The position numbers and the translations under genes are program-made. This document shows positions 24,606-33,104 of a stretch of 64,000 nucleotides of DNA, piece after piece. The stretch comes from Myroides odoratimimus (GTDB lineage Bacteria > Bacteroidota > Bacteroidia > Flavobacteriales > Flavobacteriaceae), in the NCBI RefSeq assembly GCF_001485415.1, contig NZ_BCMQ01000007.1:62001-126000 (forward strand), in the 5' to 3' direction. How positions within the stretch are numbered: position 1 is the stretch's first letter; each line of letters starts with the position of its first letter. The notes beneath the pieces are model-generated. The model did not search any database, was not told the DNA's origin, and was given only the letters and a program-made list of their open reading frames with translations.

Positions 24606-26891
24606 ATGTCAGATATTATTCGTTTACTACCAGATCACGTAGCGAATCAGATAGCAGCAGGGGAAGTAGTACAACGCCCTTCGTCTGTGGTTAAGGAATT
24701 GATAGAGAACTCTGTCGATGCTGGAGCTACAGAGATTAAGTTGATTCTAAAAGAAGCTGGTAAAACTTTAATACAGGTTATTGATAATGGAAAGGGTATG
24801 AGTGATGTCGATGCACGTATGTCATTCGAGCGTCATGCTACTTCTAAGATTTCCAAAGCAGAGGATTTATTTGCGCTAAGTACTAAAGGATTTAGAGGAG
24901 AGGCTTTGGCTTCTATCGCAGCGATTGCTCACGTGGAGTTAAAGACTCGTACACATGAGGCTGAGCTAGGTACCCATATCGTTATAGAAGGGACTAAACT
25001 AGTGAGTCAGGAAGTAGCTGTTACTCCTGCAGGGACTTCATTTTCAGTAAAGAATTTATTTTTTAATATACCCGCACGACGCAATTTCTTAAAGTCCGAT
25101 AATGTAGAGTTTAGAAATATTATTGATGAGTTTGAGAGAATCGTATTAGTGCATCACAATATACATTTCTCTTTAATACACAATGGTAGCGAAGTGTTTA
25201 ATCTATTGCCTACGAATGCTCGTCAGCGTATAGTCAATGTATTCGGTACTAGAACAAACGAAAAGTTAGTACCTATAAAAGAGAATACAGAGATCGTAGA
25301 GGTAACAGGATTTGTGGGGAAACCTGAGTTTGCTAAAAAGAGTAGAGGAGAGCAATTCTTCTTTGTGAATGATCGCTTTGTTAAAAGTGGTTATTTACAC
25401 CATGCTATTATGGCGGCTTATGAAGGACTTTTAAAAGAAGGAACACATCCTAGCTATTTCATTTACTTTAATGTACCACCAGATAGTATAGATATCAATA
25501 TACATCCAACGAAGACTGAGGTAAAGTTCGACGATGAACAGGCCTTATACAGTATTCTTCGCTCTATCATTAAGCATAGTCTTGGACAGTTTAATGTAGC
25601 GCCGGTATTAGATTTTCAGAGAGATGCTAGTTTAGATACTCCGTATGACTTCGAGGGAAAAGAAGCATCAACTCCTACTATAGAAGTAGATAGAAACTTT
25701 AACCCTTTTCACAGAGAGCTACTTACAGAGTCAGATAAGTTTGAATATAATCCATTTGATAATAATGCGGCTATGTTTATCGGAGCTACGGATAGTAGTA
25801 TAGAGAACACTCGCTTTATAGATGATCTGGAGAATAATGAGACGTATGTATCCATGAATCCGTTCGGGGATAAGGTGACGAATAAGGGGAATGATATAGA
25901 GAATAACCGCTTTATAGATGTCCTAGAAAGTAAAAGTAATACGGAAGAAAATATTTCTTTAGGTGAGACGTTAGAGAGTAAAAGTAATCATAGCCCTTTA
26001 AGTTATACTGATGATCTAGGTGAAGTACTAGAGAGCAAAGGAAATAATACTGTAGAGGATAGATATGAAGAGGAAATCACACTGGGATCTAAAGTAAATA
26101 AAGAACCAGATGTTATAGAATCTAAGTTTAATAAACCTTCTGTGAAGAAGAGTTCGTCATCCTCATTCTCTAAAGGAGCCTTGTCTTCTAAGAGTAATAT
26201 AGAAGGATGGGAGAATCTCTATGAAGGACTTCGTTCTTCTGGGGAAGATCTAGATGTGTCTGGCATAAAATTAGAGAGTGATTTTGTGACAGGGAATCTG
26301 TTCGAAAATAAACAAGAGGAAATCACGGGAGTGAAACGCTTCCAGATTAATAGAAAGTACATTGTCAGTCCGATAAAGTCAGGAATGGTAATCATCGATC
26401 AGGGGAGAGCGCATCAGCGTATATTGTATGAGAAGTTTATGGAGAGTATACAGAATCATACAGCCTCTTCTCAACAGTTATTATTTCCATTGACATTGTA
26501 TTACTCTCCTTATGAGGTAGAAATACTAAGAGAGTTATACCCGATGTTACAACAGACTGGTTTTGGGTTTGAACACATGACACAAGATTATGTGGTTATC
26601 TCAGGATTGCCTGTTAATATATCAGAGAGTGAGGCTTCTATCGTATTAGAAGATTTGATTAGTGACTTCCAAGATGGAGTACCTAAGACAGCAATGGGAC
26701 AAAGTGACCGCATTGCCAAATCATTAGCACATAGTTTATCTGTGAAGACAGGAACTGTGCTAAATGATGAAGAACAAGAGAATATTGTGAACTCATTATT
26801 CGCTTGTCAAGAACCAAGTGTATCACCTTTTATGAAACCTACTTTTGTAACGATGAAAGTAGAGGATATAGAAAAAAAATTCGCATTATAA
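24606..26891 (+). CDS. mutL: DNA mismatch repair protein MutL
   Basis: MutL couples MutS recognition to strand removal. The 761 residues include the GHKL ATPase with IAAGEVVQRPSSVVKELIENS, VIDNGKGM, RHATSKI and GFRGEALASIAA, then a transducer domain to about residue 335. Residues about 350-570 form a long polar linker with repeated ESK-N motifs. The C-terminal dimer domain carries DQGRAHQRILYE at about 598-609 instead of the usual DQHA-xx-E-xxxx-E, and SPFMKPT near the end in place of CPHGRPT, so the endonuclease centre looks lost. It overlaps the first rhomboid gene by one base. Confidence 0.96.
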   Translation: MSDIIRLLPDHVANQIAAGEVVQRPSSVVKELIENSVDAGATEIKLILKEAGKTLIQVIDNGKGMSDVDARMSFERHATSKISKAEDLFALSTKGFRGEALASIAAIAHVELKTRTHEAELGTHIVIEGTKLVSQEVAVTPAGTSFSVKNLFFNIPARRNFLKSDNVEFRNIIDEFERIVLVHHNIHFSLIHNGSEVFNLLPTNARQRIVNVFGTRTNEKLVPIKENTEIVEVTGFVGKPEFAKKSRGEQFFFVNDRFVKSGYLHHAIMAAYEGLLKEGTHPSYFIYFNVPPDSIDINIHPTKTEVKFDDEQALYSILRSIIKHSLGQFNVAPVLDFQRDASLDTPYDFEGKEASTPTIEVDRNFNPFHRELLTESDKFEYNPFDNNAAMFIGATDSSIENTRFIDDLENNETYVSMNPFGDKVTNKGNDIENNRFIDVLESKSNTEENISLGETLESKSNHSPLSYTDDLGEVLESKGNNTVEDRYEEEITLGSKVNKEPDVIESKFNKPSVKKSSSSSFSKGALSSKSNIEGWENLYEGLRSSGEDLDVSGIKLESDFVTGNLFENKQEEITGVKRFQINRKYIVSPIKSGMVIIDQGRAHQRILYEKFMESIQNHTASSQQLLFPLTLYYSPYEVEILRELYPMLQQTGFGFEHMTQDYVVISGLPVNISESEASIVLEDLISDFQDGVPKTAMGQSDRIAKSLAHSLSVKTGTVLNDEEQENIVNSLFACQEPSVSPFMKPTFVTMKVEDIEKKFAL

Positions 26892-27640
26892 TGAGAATAT
26901 CAGAGACAGTAAAGCATTTAATTATAGTGAATGTAATCTTCTTCGGAGCTAGTATGTTTATACCAGCGATCAAAGAGTTATTCGCAATGTATTATTTTGA
27001 AAGTCCATCATTCTATGTTTGGCAACCTTTAACTCATATGTTTATGCATGGGAGTATCATGCATATTCTGTTTAATATGTTTGCTTTGTTTTCTTTTGGT
27101 AGTACGTTAGAGATGATGTGGGGAGGTAAGAAGTTTCTTACTTTTTACTTGCTATGTGGATTTGGAGCGGCTCTATTACATACAGGAGTGAATTATTTTA
27201 GTGTTCATTCTGCTGTGTCTACTCTTACAGATAATGGGTATAATGCTAGTGATGTAATGGCGCTATTAAAAGAAGGAAAGTATGATCTAAGATGGGGAGG
27301 TATACTAGGAGATGGTCAGTTACATAATTTTCTATCTGCATATAATACGCCTGTAGTAGGGGCATCAGGTGCTGTGTATGGGTTGTTAGTGGCCTTTGCG
27401 TTTATGTTCCCTAATGCAGAGTTAATGATGATGTTTATTCCTGTGCCTATTAAAGCTAAATATTTTGTACCAGGTATTTTATTGATAGATTTATACGGAG
27501 GTGTTGCAGGTAGCTTCAGTCTATTCGGTGGAGGTGGAGGTATCGCTCACTTCGCTCATATAGGGGGAGCATTGATGGGGTATTTATTAATGATGTATTA
27601 TAAGAAGACACAGTTTAACAATAACCGTTGGGATAGATAA
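26891..27640 (+). CDS. Rhomboid-family intramembrane serine protease
   Basis: Rhomboids cut membrane helices within the bilayer. The ATG at 26891 overlaps the mutL stop (TAATG) and gives 249 residues; a longer reading frame inside mutL is rejected. About six membrane segments are visible, with HMFMHGSIMHILFNMFALF, the catalytic Ser in VVGASGAVYGLLVAF (S159) and the catalytic His in HFAHIGGALMGYLL (H223). Between them is a long loop (about 103-150) rich in polar residues. The second rhomboid gene starts by a one-base overlap, so both follow mutL in one transcript. Confidence 0.93.
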   Translation: MRISETVKHLIIVNVIFFGASMFIPAIKELFAMYYFESPSFYVWQPLTHMFMHGSIMHILFNMFALFSFGSTLEMMWGGKKFLTFYLLCGFGAALLHTGVNYFSVHSAVSTLTDNGYNASDVMALLKEGKYDLRWGGILGDGQLHNFLSAYNTPVVGASGAVYGLLVAFAFMFPNAELMMMFIPVPIKAKYFVPGILLIDLYGGVAGSFSLFGGGGGIAHFAHIGGALMGYLLMMYYKKTQFNNNRWDR

Positions 27641-28494
27641 TGAGTAAGCTATTAGATGATTTGAAGTTCCAGTATAGAGCTGGTGGTATTGTGCAAAAGT
27701 TGATTTACTGGAATGTAGGTATTTCAGTAATCATTATGTTGTTGCAAGTATTCTTTTCTTCCTTTAGCGCTAGTTTATTATCTTGGTTAGCTCTTGGGAG
27801 TAACCCTATGTCACTATTGTATAAGCCATGGACGTTATTGACGTATTCATTCGTACATGCAGGAGTGATTCACCTTCTTTTTAATATGATTGTCTTGTTT
27901 TTTGTAGGAAGATTATTTGCTACTTTTTTTACAGACAAGCAGTTTTTAACTTTGTATCTATTAGGTGCTTTATTAGGTGGTGTGATCTTCTTGCTAGGTG
28001 GAATGTTTATGTCGACAGGGTCTATACTAGTAGGAGCCTCAGCAGCTACTATAGCTCCATTAGTAGGAGTGGCAGTGCATGCTCCTATGATGCAAGTGCG
28101 ATTAGCTTTAATCGGAAATGTAAAGATGTGGCATATTGCTACTTTTATCATTATTTTAGATGTTATCCAGTTGAATACAAGTAATGTAGGAGGGCATCTG
28201 GCTCACTTAGGTGGTGCGCTAATGGGACTGATCTATATTAAAATGTTAGAGGCAGGAACCGATTTAAGCATTATCTTTGATAAAATAAGTAACCTATTTA
28301 AACGAAATCAAGGAACTCGTTTTAAGAAGGTATATGTAAATAATAAAGAGAATCGCCGAGAAACAACAGTCAGTGAAAACAAGGATGAGAGACAACAGAA
28401 AATAGATAAAATATTAGATAAAATCAGTAAATCTGGATATGAAAGCCTTACTAAAGAAGAGAAAGACTTTCTGTTTAGAGCTGGAAAAGAGTAA
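27640..28494 (+). CDS. Second rhomboid-family protease with C-terminal cytosolic tail
   Basis: The 284-residue protein overlaps the first rhomboid gene by one base. It has the same core: SFVHAGVIHLLFNMIVLFFVG, the catalytic segment LVGASAATIAPLVGV (S134), and GGHLAHLGGALMG with His 186 and 189. After the last helix a polar tail of about 80 residues follows (NRRETTVSENKDERQQKIDKI and similar), ending LTKEEKDFLFRAGKE. Such a tail is common in one Bacteroidota rhomboid group. Substrates are unknown; two tandem rhomboids are a frequent arrangement in this family of bacteria. Confidence 0.92.
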   Translation: MSKLLDDLKFQYRAGGIVQKLIYWNVGISVIIMLLQVFFSSFSASLLSWLALGSNPMSLLYKPWTLLTYSFVHAGVIHLLFNMIVLFFVGRLFATFFTDKQFLTLYLLGALLGGVIFLLGGMFMSTGSILVGASAATIAPLVGVAVHAPMMQVRLALIGNVKMWHIATFIIILDVIQLNTSNVGGHLAHLGGALMGLIYIKMLEAGTDLSIIFDKISNLFKRNQGTRFKKVYVNNKENRRETTVSENKDERQQKIDKILDKISKSGYESLTKEEKDFLFRAGKE

Positions 28495-28497
28495 AAT

Positions 28498-29538
28498 ATG
28501 AAGAACCTATCTTGGTTTAACAAGTTTGTATTTGGGACTAATATATTAATGGCGATTATGTCATTAGTAGGGTATTTTTTGCCTTTTTTAGCACCTAAGT
28601 TATTTCCTTTATTATCTGTATTTACGCTAATATTACCTTTCTTTTTGATTATTAATCTAGCGTTCTTTATCTATTGGTTAATTCAATTAAAAAGGCAAAT
28701 ATGGTTGTCTTCTTTAATTCTAATACTTGGGATTACTTTTGCTAATAAGTTTTATAAGTTCTCAGGTAGAAATGAGGAGGTCGGAGAAAAGGAGTTCACT
28801 TTAATGAGTTATAATGTTCGTCTTTTTAACTTGTTTAATTGGATCCCAGATGAGCATGTTCCTGATAAGATTAAAGAGTTTGTAGATCTACATGATCCTG
28901 ATGTATTGTGCTTTCAAGAATATTCTAAGAATACAAATATAAAGTTCAGCCAATATCCTTATAAGTTTATTACCTCACATGGTAATAAGATAAAAACGGG
29001 ACAGGCTATTTATTCTAAGTTTAGAATTATAGATAAGGGAGAGATTAACTTACCTAGTTCTAATAACAATGTGATTTTTGCAGATATTCTAAAAGATCAA
29101 GATACAATAAGAGTGTATAGTATTCACTTACAATCTATCAGTATTAGCCCTGATATCCACGAGAGTATTGATGAGGCTAAGTCTAAGCTAATCGTTAATC
29201 GTATAGCAAAGGCATTTAAAGAACAGCAGATGCAATCCGAGTTAATAGAATCTCATATGAATGATGTGTCTATCCCTAAGATTATCTGTGGAGATATGAA
29301 TAATAGTGCATTCTCGTATGTGTATAGGAATATTAGAGGGAATCTAAATGATGCATTCGTAGAAGGGGGGACAGGATTTGGTAAGACGTATGACTTCGCT
29401 TATCCGATGCGTATTGACTATGTGTTCGTAGATCCTCGTATTCATGTCAAGTCATTTAAGACTTATCCAGAGTTTAAAAATTCGGATCACTTCCCGTTAA
29501 TTACAAGATTGGAAATCGATAGCCAAGAAGATAAATAA
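28498..29538 (+). CDS. Membrane-anchored endonuclease/exonuclease/phosphatase protein
   Basis: The 346-residue protein starts with about three membrane helices (residues 12-85), then an EEP-fold catalytic domain: FTLMSYNVRLFNLF, DVLCFQEYSKN (catalytic Glu), YSIHLQSI, IICGDMNNSAFSYVYRN, RIDYVFVDPRI and SDHFPLITRLEI (catalytic Asp-His). It would cut a phosphoester bond in the periplasm or at the membrane; the substrate may be a phospholipid, sugar phosphate or nucleic acid. It begins three bases after the second rhomboid gene and ends just before a strong terminator, so it closes the mutL transcript. Confidence 0.85.
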   Translation: MKNLSWFNKFVFGTNILMAIMSLVGYFLPFLAPKLFPLLSVFTLILPFFLIINLAFFIYWLIQLKRQIWLSSLILILGITFANKFYKFSGRNEEVGEKEFTLMSYNVRLFNLFNWIPDEHVPDKIKEFVDLHDPDVLCFQEYSKNTNIKFSQYPYKFITSHGNKIKTGQAIYSKFRIIDKGEINLPSSNNNVIFADILKDQDTIRVYSIHLQSISISPDIHESIDEAKSKLIVNRIAKAFKEQQMQSELIESHMNDVSIPKIICGDMNNSAFSYVYRNIRGNLNDAFVEGGTGFGKTYDFAYPMRIDYVFVDPRIHVKSFKTYPEFKNSDHFPLITRLEIDSQEDK

Positions 29539-29573
29539 AAAAGAGCTTAAATAATTATTTAAGCTCTTTTTTG
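29539..29573. terminator. Convergent terminator between the EEP gene and murF
   Basis: AAAAGAGCTTAAATAA and its perfect complement form a 16-base-pair stem with no loop spacer. T and A runs on either side let it serve both directions. Confidence 0.85.
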
Positions 29574-30875
29574 TTATATTAAGTCTAAGGTTCTTTCTAG
29601 TGCTATCCCTCTTGATCCTTTAATCAAGATTAGCTTATTCTTAAATACTTCGTTAGAATGGTCAAGAATATGTTGTTTAAACAAGTCAAACGTTTCGAAG
29701 AAGTGTATGTCTTCTTGTGTGACATTAATAGATGCTTTAAAGAACTCTCTTCCTATAAAGTATGCTGTTTTATTTTTAACATCACTTAATCTAGTCACGA
29801 TATCTTTGTGCTCTTTATAACCTTCTTTTCCTAGCTCAAGCATATCTCCTAAGACGAATACTTTATCGCGTTGATCATTTAGTTGATCAAAGTTAGTCAA
29901 TACAGCGTCCATACTGCTAGGATTAGCATTATAAGCATCTAATAAGATCATAGAGTTATCTTTAGTAATCCACTGTGATCTATTATTAGTAGGGATATAG
30001 TGTTCTATGGCTTCTTTAATATCGTTTAAATCCACATTGAAGAATTGACCGATAGTTAATGCAGCAGCTATATTAGTCGCGTTATAGATTCCTGTAAGGT
30101 TAGAGTTAATTACCTCTCCTTTATAGTATACTGTAGCGTTAGGTTGAGCTTCTAATTGTTCAATAACGATATCAGCAGAGGAATCTGTACCAAAAGTATA
30201 ACGGCTGAAGGTCATTGTTTTTGCATCTTGTCTAGGGTCATCTAAGTTGACAAAAGCTGTTTTATAGTTATCTTCTAAATAGTCGTATAATTCACTTTTA
30301 GCCTTAATAACACCTTCAAACCCACCAAAGCCATCTAAATGTGCTTTTCCAAAGTTAGTAATGTACCCGAAGTCAGGATCAGCTAATTCACATAAGAAAG
30401 CTATTTCTTGTTTGTGGTTAGCCCCCATTTCTATAATACCTAAGTCTGTCTCTTCTGTAAGTGAAAGTAATGTAAGCGGAACACCAATATGGTTGTTTAG
30501 GTTTCCTTTAGTAGCTGTTACTTTATATTTTTTGCTTAGTACTGTAGCGATAAGTTCTTTAGAAGTAGTCTTTCCATTACTACCTGTTAGCGCTATAATA
30601 GGTAAGCCTAGTTGTTGTCTATGGTGTTTAGCTAACTGTTGTAAAGCTCCTAAGGCATCTGGTACATAAAGCATTTTAGCTGGATCAGTAATCAGCTTTT
30701 TATTGTCCATAATCACAAAGGCAGCCCCTTTATTAAGTGCGTCTTGAGCAAACTCGTTAGCATCAAAGTTATCTCCTTTTAATGCGAAAAAAAGAGAGTT
30801 AGGATGTATGTTTCTAGTATCAGTAGATACACCATCACACTGTAAAAAACATTGGTAAATTTCAGTAATATCCAT
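29574..30875 (-). CDS. murF: UDP-N-acetylmuramoyl-tripeptide--D-Ala-D-Ala ligase MurF
   Basis: MurF adds D-Ala-D-Ala to the cytosolic UDP-MurNAc peptide. The 433-residue protein has the P-loop ALTGSNGKTTSKELIATVL (about 94-112), TKGNLNNHIGVPLTLL, EMGANHKQEIAFLCE, IYNATNIAAALTIGQ and LLDAYNANPSSMDAVL, all typical MurF landmarks. It lies after the gldJ gene on the same strand, separated from it by a terminator, so it may have its own weak promoter or depend on read-through. Confidence 0.96.
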   Translation of the reverse strand: MDITEIYQCFLQCDGVSTDTRNIHPNSLFFALKGDNFDANEFAQDALNKGAAFVIMDNKKLITDPAKMLYVPDALGALQQLAKHHRQQLGLPIIALTGSNGKTTSKELIATVLSKKYKVTATKGNLNNHIGVPLTLLSLTEETDLGIIEMGANHKQEIAFLCELADPDFGYITNFGKAHLDGFGGFEGVIKAKSELYDYLEDNYKTAFVNLDDPRQDAKTMTFSRYTFGTDSSADIVIEQLEAQPNATVYYKGEVINSNLTGIYNATNIAAALTIGQFFNVDLNDIKEAIEHYIPTNNRSQWITKDNSMILLDAYNANPSSMDAVLTNFDQLNDQRDKVFVLGDMLELGKEGYKEHKDIVTRLSDVKNKTAYFIGREFFKASINVTQEDIHFFETFDLFKQHILDHSNEVFKNKLILIKGSRGIALERTLDLI

Positions 30876-30892
30876 GAATCAAAAGTATAAAA

Positions 30893-30919
30893 AAAAGCCC
30901 TAATACAATTAGGGCTTTT
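30893..30919 (-). terminator. Terminator between gldJ and murF
   Basis: AAAAGCCCTAAT pairs with ATTAGGGCTTTT around three bases; on the minus strand six Ts follow the stem. It lies 25 bases after the gldJ stop. Confidence 0.8.
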
Positions 30920-30943
30920 GAAAAAAGAATATTTTAAAATATG

Positions 30944-32464
30944 TTAATTCTTCGTTTTTCGCTTATCTGATTTAGGACCTACTTTAGTCATTGCTAATCT
31001 GAATCCAATATAATCTGTAGCTTGGTCTTCTGGGAAGAATCTTCTCGTAGCAGGGTCTAACCAATATGCTCTATCTTTCCATGAACCTCCTTTTATAACA
31101 CGAGATTTCTCATCGTAAAGAGTAACTTTTTTAATTGGTTTAGGACCTTCTCCTTTTATTTTACCACCTAAACCTGTCTGGATATTGTCATCAAATATAG
31201 AAGGGTCTAATTCTTCTTGAGCAATTTGTCCAGGTAGATTGCGAACTCTTAATTTACCAGTGCTTAATGTATCAAACTTCACAGTTTCATTTGTTGTAAT
31301 TTCGATTTTACCATCAGCACCTATTTTGTTTTTATAGTAAACATTTCCTTTATAGAAGTTGAAGTCAGTGTCGTTTAGATCAATAGTTGGGTCATAAACG
31401 TCAGCTACCCATTCAGCAACGTTACCAGACATGTCGTATAAACCGAAATCATTAGGAGGGTATGATTTTACTGCATTAGTGATATCACCATTGTCAGTAG
31501 ACCACCCCGCTATACCACCATAGTCACCACGACCTTGTTTATAGTTAGCATATTTAGTGTTCTGAACGATTGGTTTTCCTTTTTTGCGTTTGCTGCTTTT
31601 ATCCCAAGGATATTTTTTACGTCCTTTATAGTTGTTGTACTCTCTGTTACCTACTAATCCTATAGCAGCGTATTCCCATTCAGCTTCTGTAGGAAGTCTA
31701 AACTGTGAGGTAAACAAACCAGAGTTTTGAGTAGCGTATAAGTTGCGATCACCTTCTTGTGCTTTGTTTCCTTTTCCTTTATAAGCGATATCGCTATTCC
31801 CTCCATAAACAGATTCTGGAGAGATAAGGTAAGTATCTGTGCTAAAGTGAGCATCAGATCCTGCTTCAAGAATTTTAGCATCTTTCTTTAAATAACCTGC
31901 TTTTTCTAGTGCTAATTCGTTAACACGATCAGTTCTCCATTTAGCATAATCATTTGCTTGTACCCAAGTAACACCCACTACAGGATAGTTAGCATAAGCA
32001 GGGTGTCTTAAGTAGCTAGTGATAAGTGATTCGTTGAACCCAGAAGGACCTCTCCATACTGTCGTATCAGGAATAGCACTTTTATAAATCTCTTGATATA
32101 ATTCATTGTTTTGAGGATATACAGTACGCAACCAATATAAGTATTCATTATACATGATATTGGTAGTTTCTGTTTCATCCATATAAAACGATTGTACGTA
32201 CATTTCTTTAGGATTGTTATTCCAATCAGCAAGGATATCCTCTTGTATACGTCCCATTGTAAATGTACCTCCTTCTACAGCAACCATTCCTTTAGGAGTA
32301 CGTTGTTCGTATTTGGTGTTGTATTGAAAACCACCTTTACTATCATTGATTTTCCAACCAGTAGCCGTTGATACGTTGCTGTTTGAATTTCCACAACTCG
32401 TAATACTAGCAGCAACTAATATACCTGCCAGTAGTCGAAAGTTTAAAAGTTCTTTAATCTTCAT
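30944..32464 (-). CDS. gldJ: Gliding motility lipoprotein GldJ
   Basis: GldJ is an outer-membrane lipoprotein needed for gliding motility and stability of the type IX secretion motor-linked ring. The 506-residue protein has a lipobox (MKIKELLNFRLLAGILVAASITSC, Cys 24) and an FGE-sulfatase-like fold: GMVAVEGGTFTMGRIQED, GVTWVQANDYAKWR, RLPTEAEWEYAAIGLVGNREY, GLYDMSGNVAEWVADVYDP and FPEDQATDYIGFRLAMTK. Together with porV about 600 bases away in the opposite direction it marks the organism as carrying the type IX secretion pathway. Confidence 0.95.
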   Translation of the reverse strand: MKIKELLNFRLLAGILVAASITSCGNSNSNVSTATGWKINDSKGGFQYNTKYEQRTPKGMVAVEGGTFTMGRIQEDILADWNNNPKEMYVQSFYMDETETTNIMYNEYLYWLRTVYPQNNELYQEIYKSAIPDTTVWRGPSGFNESLITSYLRHPAYANYPVVGVTWVQANDYAKWRTDRVNELALEKAGYLKKDAKILEAGSDAHFSTDTYLISPESVYGGNSDIAYKGKGNKAQEGDRNLYATQNSGLFTSQFRLPTEAEWEYAAIGLVGNREYNNYKGRKKYPWDKSSKRKKGKPIVQNTKYANYKQGRGDYGGIAGWSTDNGDITNAVKSYPPNDFGLYDMSGNVAEWVADVYDPTIDLNDTDFNFYKGNVYYKNKIGADGKIEITTNETVKFDTLSTGKLRVRNLPGQIAQEELDPSIFDDNIQTGLGGKIKGEGPKPIKKVTLYDEKSRVIKGGSWKDRAYWLDPATRRFFPEDQATDYIGFRLAMTKVGPKSDKRKTKN

Positions 32465-33076
32465 CTCGTTATAAATGGATATAAAATTGTACGCAATTTA
32501 ATAATTAACGTTTAATTAGCAATGTGAATACTTTCATTTAATCGAAAAAGTATCAATAATTTTTATTTTTTAATAAGCAATTACACTTATAACGTCTAAA
32601 AGTATTTTGTATTGCTTAACAAAAAAATAATTGTTTTGTATAAAGTCATACTTTATACGCAGTGCAAATGTAGTTCGAATTACTTAAATGCCATACAAAA
32701 TAATTGACAATATAAGGAGAAGATTGCTTGTTCTCTCTTGTGAATTTGCTTTTGTTTCTATGTTTAATTAAGTAATTATAATGCAAAAATGTACTGTAAT
32801 AAGATTAATACCAAAAATTAGAAGTAGATTCTTTTAATAGTATAAAAATGGGGGTGAATATCTTTGAATTATACAAGGAATAGCCCTTAGTTTGAGTAAA
32901 AATAGTATTAAGTTTACTTTGTATAAGATACGTGAAAAAGAATTAAAATGTTGATGGTCAAAGTTTCTTGTAGAGTAAGGTATATATTTCGTTTATAATG
33001 AAGATCAAAATAATAATTGTTGTTTTTATAAGTTATAATAATAGCTAGAGTCAGATTTTAGTAATGTTAAAAAGAT
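32465..33076. other. Divergent intergenic region of gldJ and porV
   Basis: About 600 bases with no gene. It is AT-rich. The only support I find is a minus-strand promoter candidate (see 32665-32699) for gldJ, implying a 5' leader of about 200 bases, and the porV promoter at its right end. No convincing repeat or hairpin was seen. Confidence 0.6.
32665..32699 (-). promoter_or_regulatory. Candidate gldJ promoter
   Basis: On the minus strand TACATTTG (32665-32672) matches TAnnTTTG and TTTG (32696-32699) lies 23 bases upstream as a -33 box. It would give a leader of roughly 200 bases before gldJ. Confidence 0.5.
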
Positions 33077-33084
33077 TATATTTG
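33077..33084 (+). promoter_or_regulatory. -7 promoter element of porV
   Basis: TATATTTG lies 20 bases before the ATG at 33105. It overlaps the GTG that would open the longer reading frame, so ATG 33105 is the better start. Confidence 0.65.
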
Positions 33085-33104
33085 TGAATCTTAAAAAAAT
33101 AAAG

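Noticed and set aside
26804..26890. Longer start of the first rhomboid gene inside mutL
   Set aside because: It is out of frame with mutL and adds a polar non-conserved tail; the ATG at the mutL stop is the usual coupled start.
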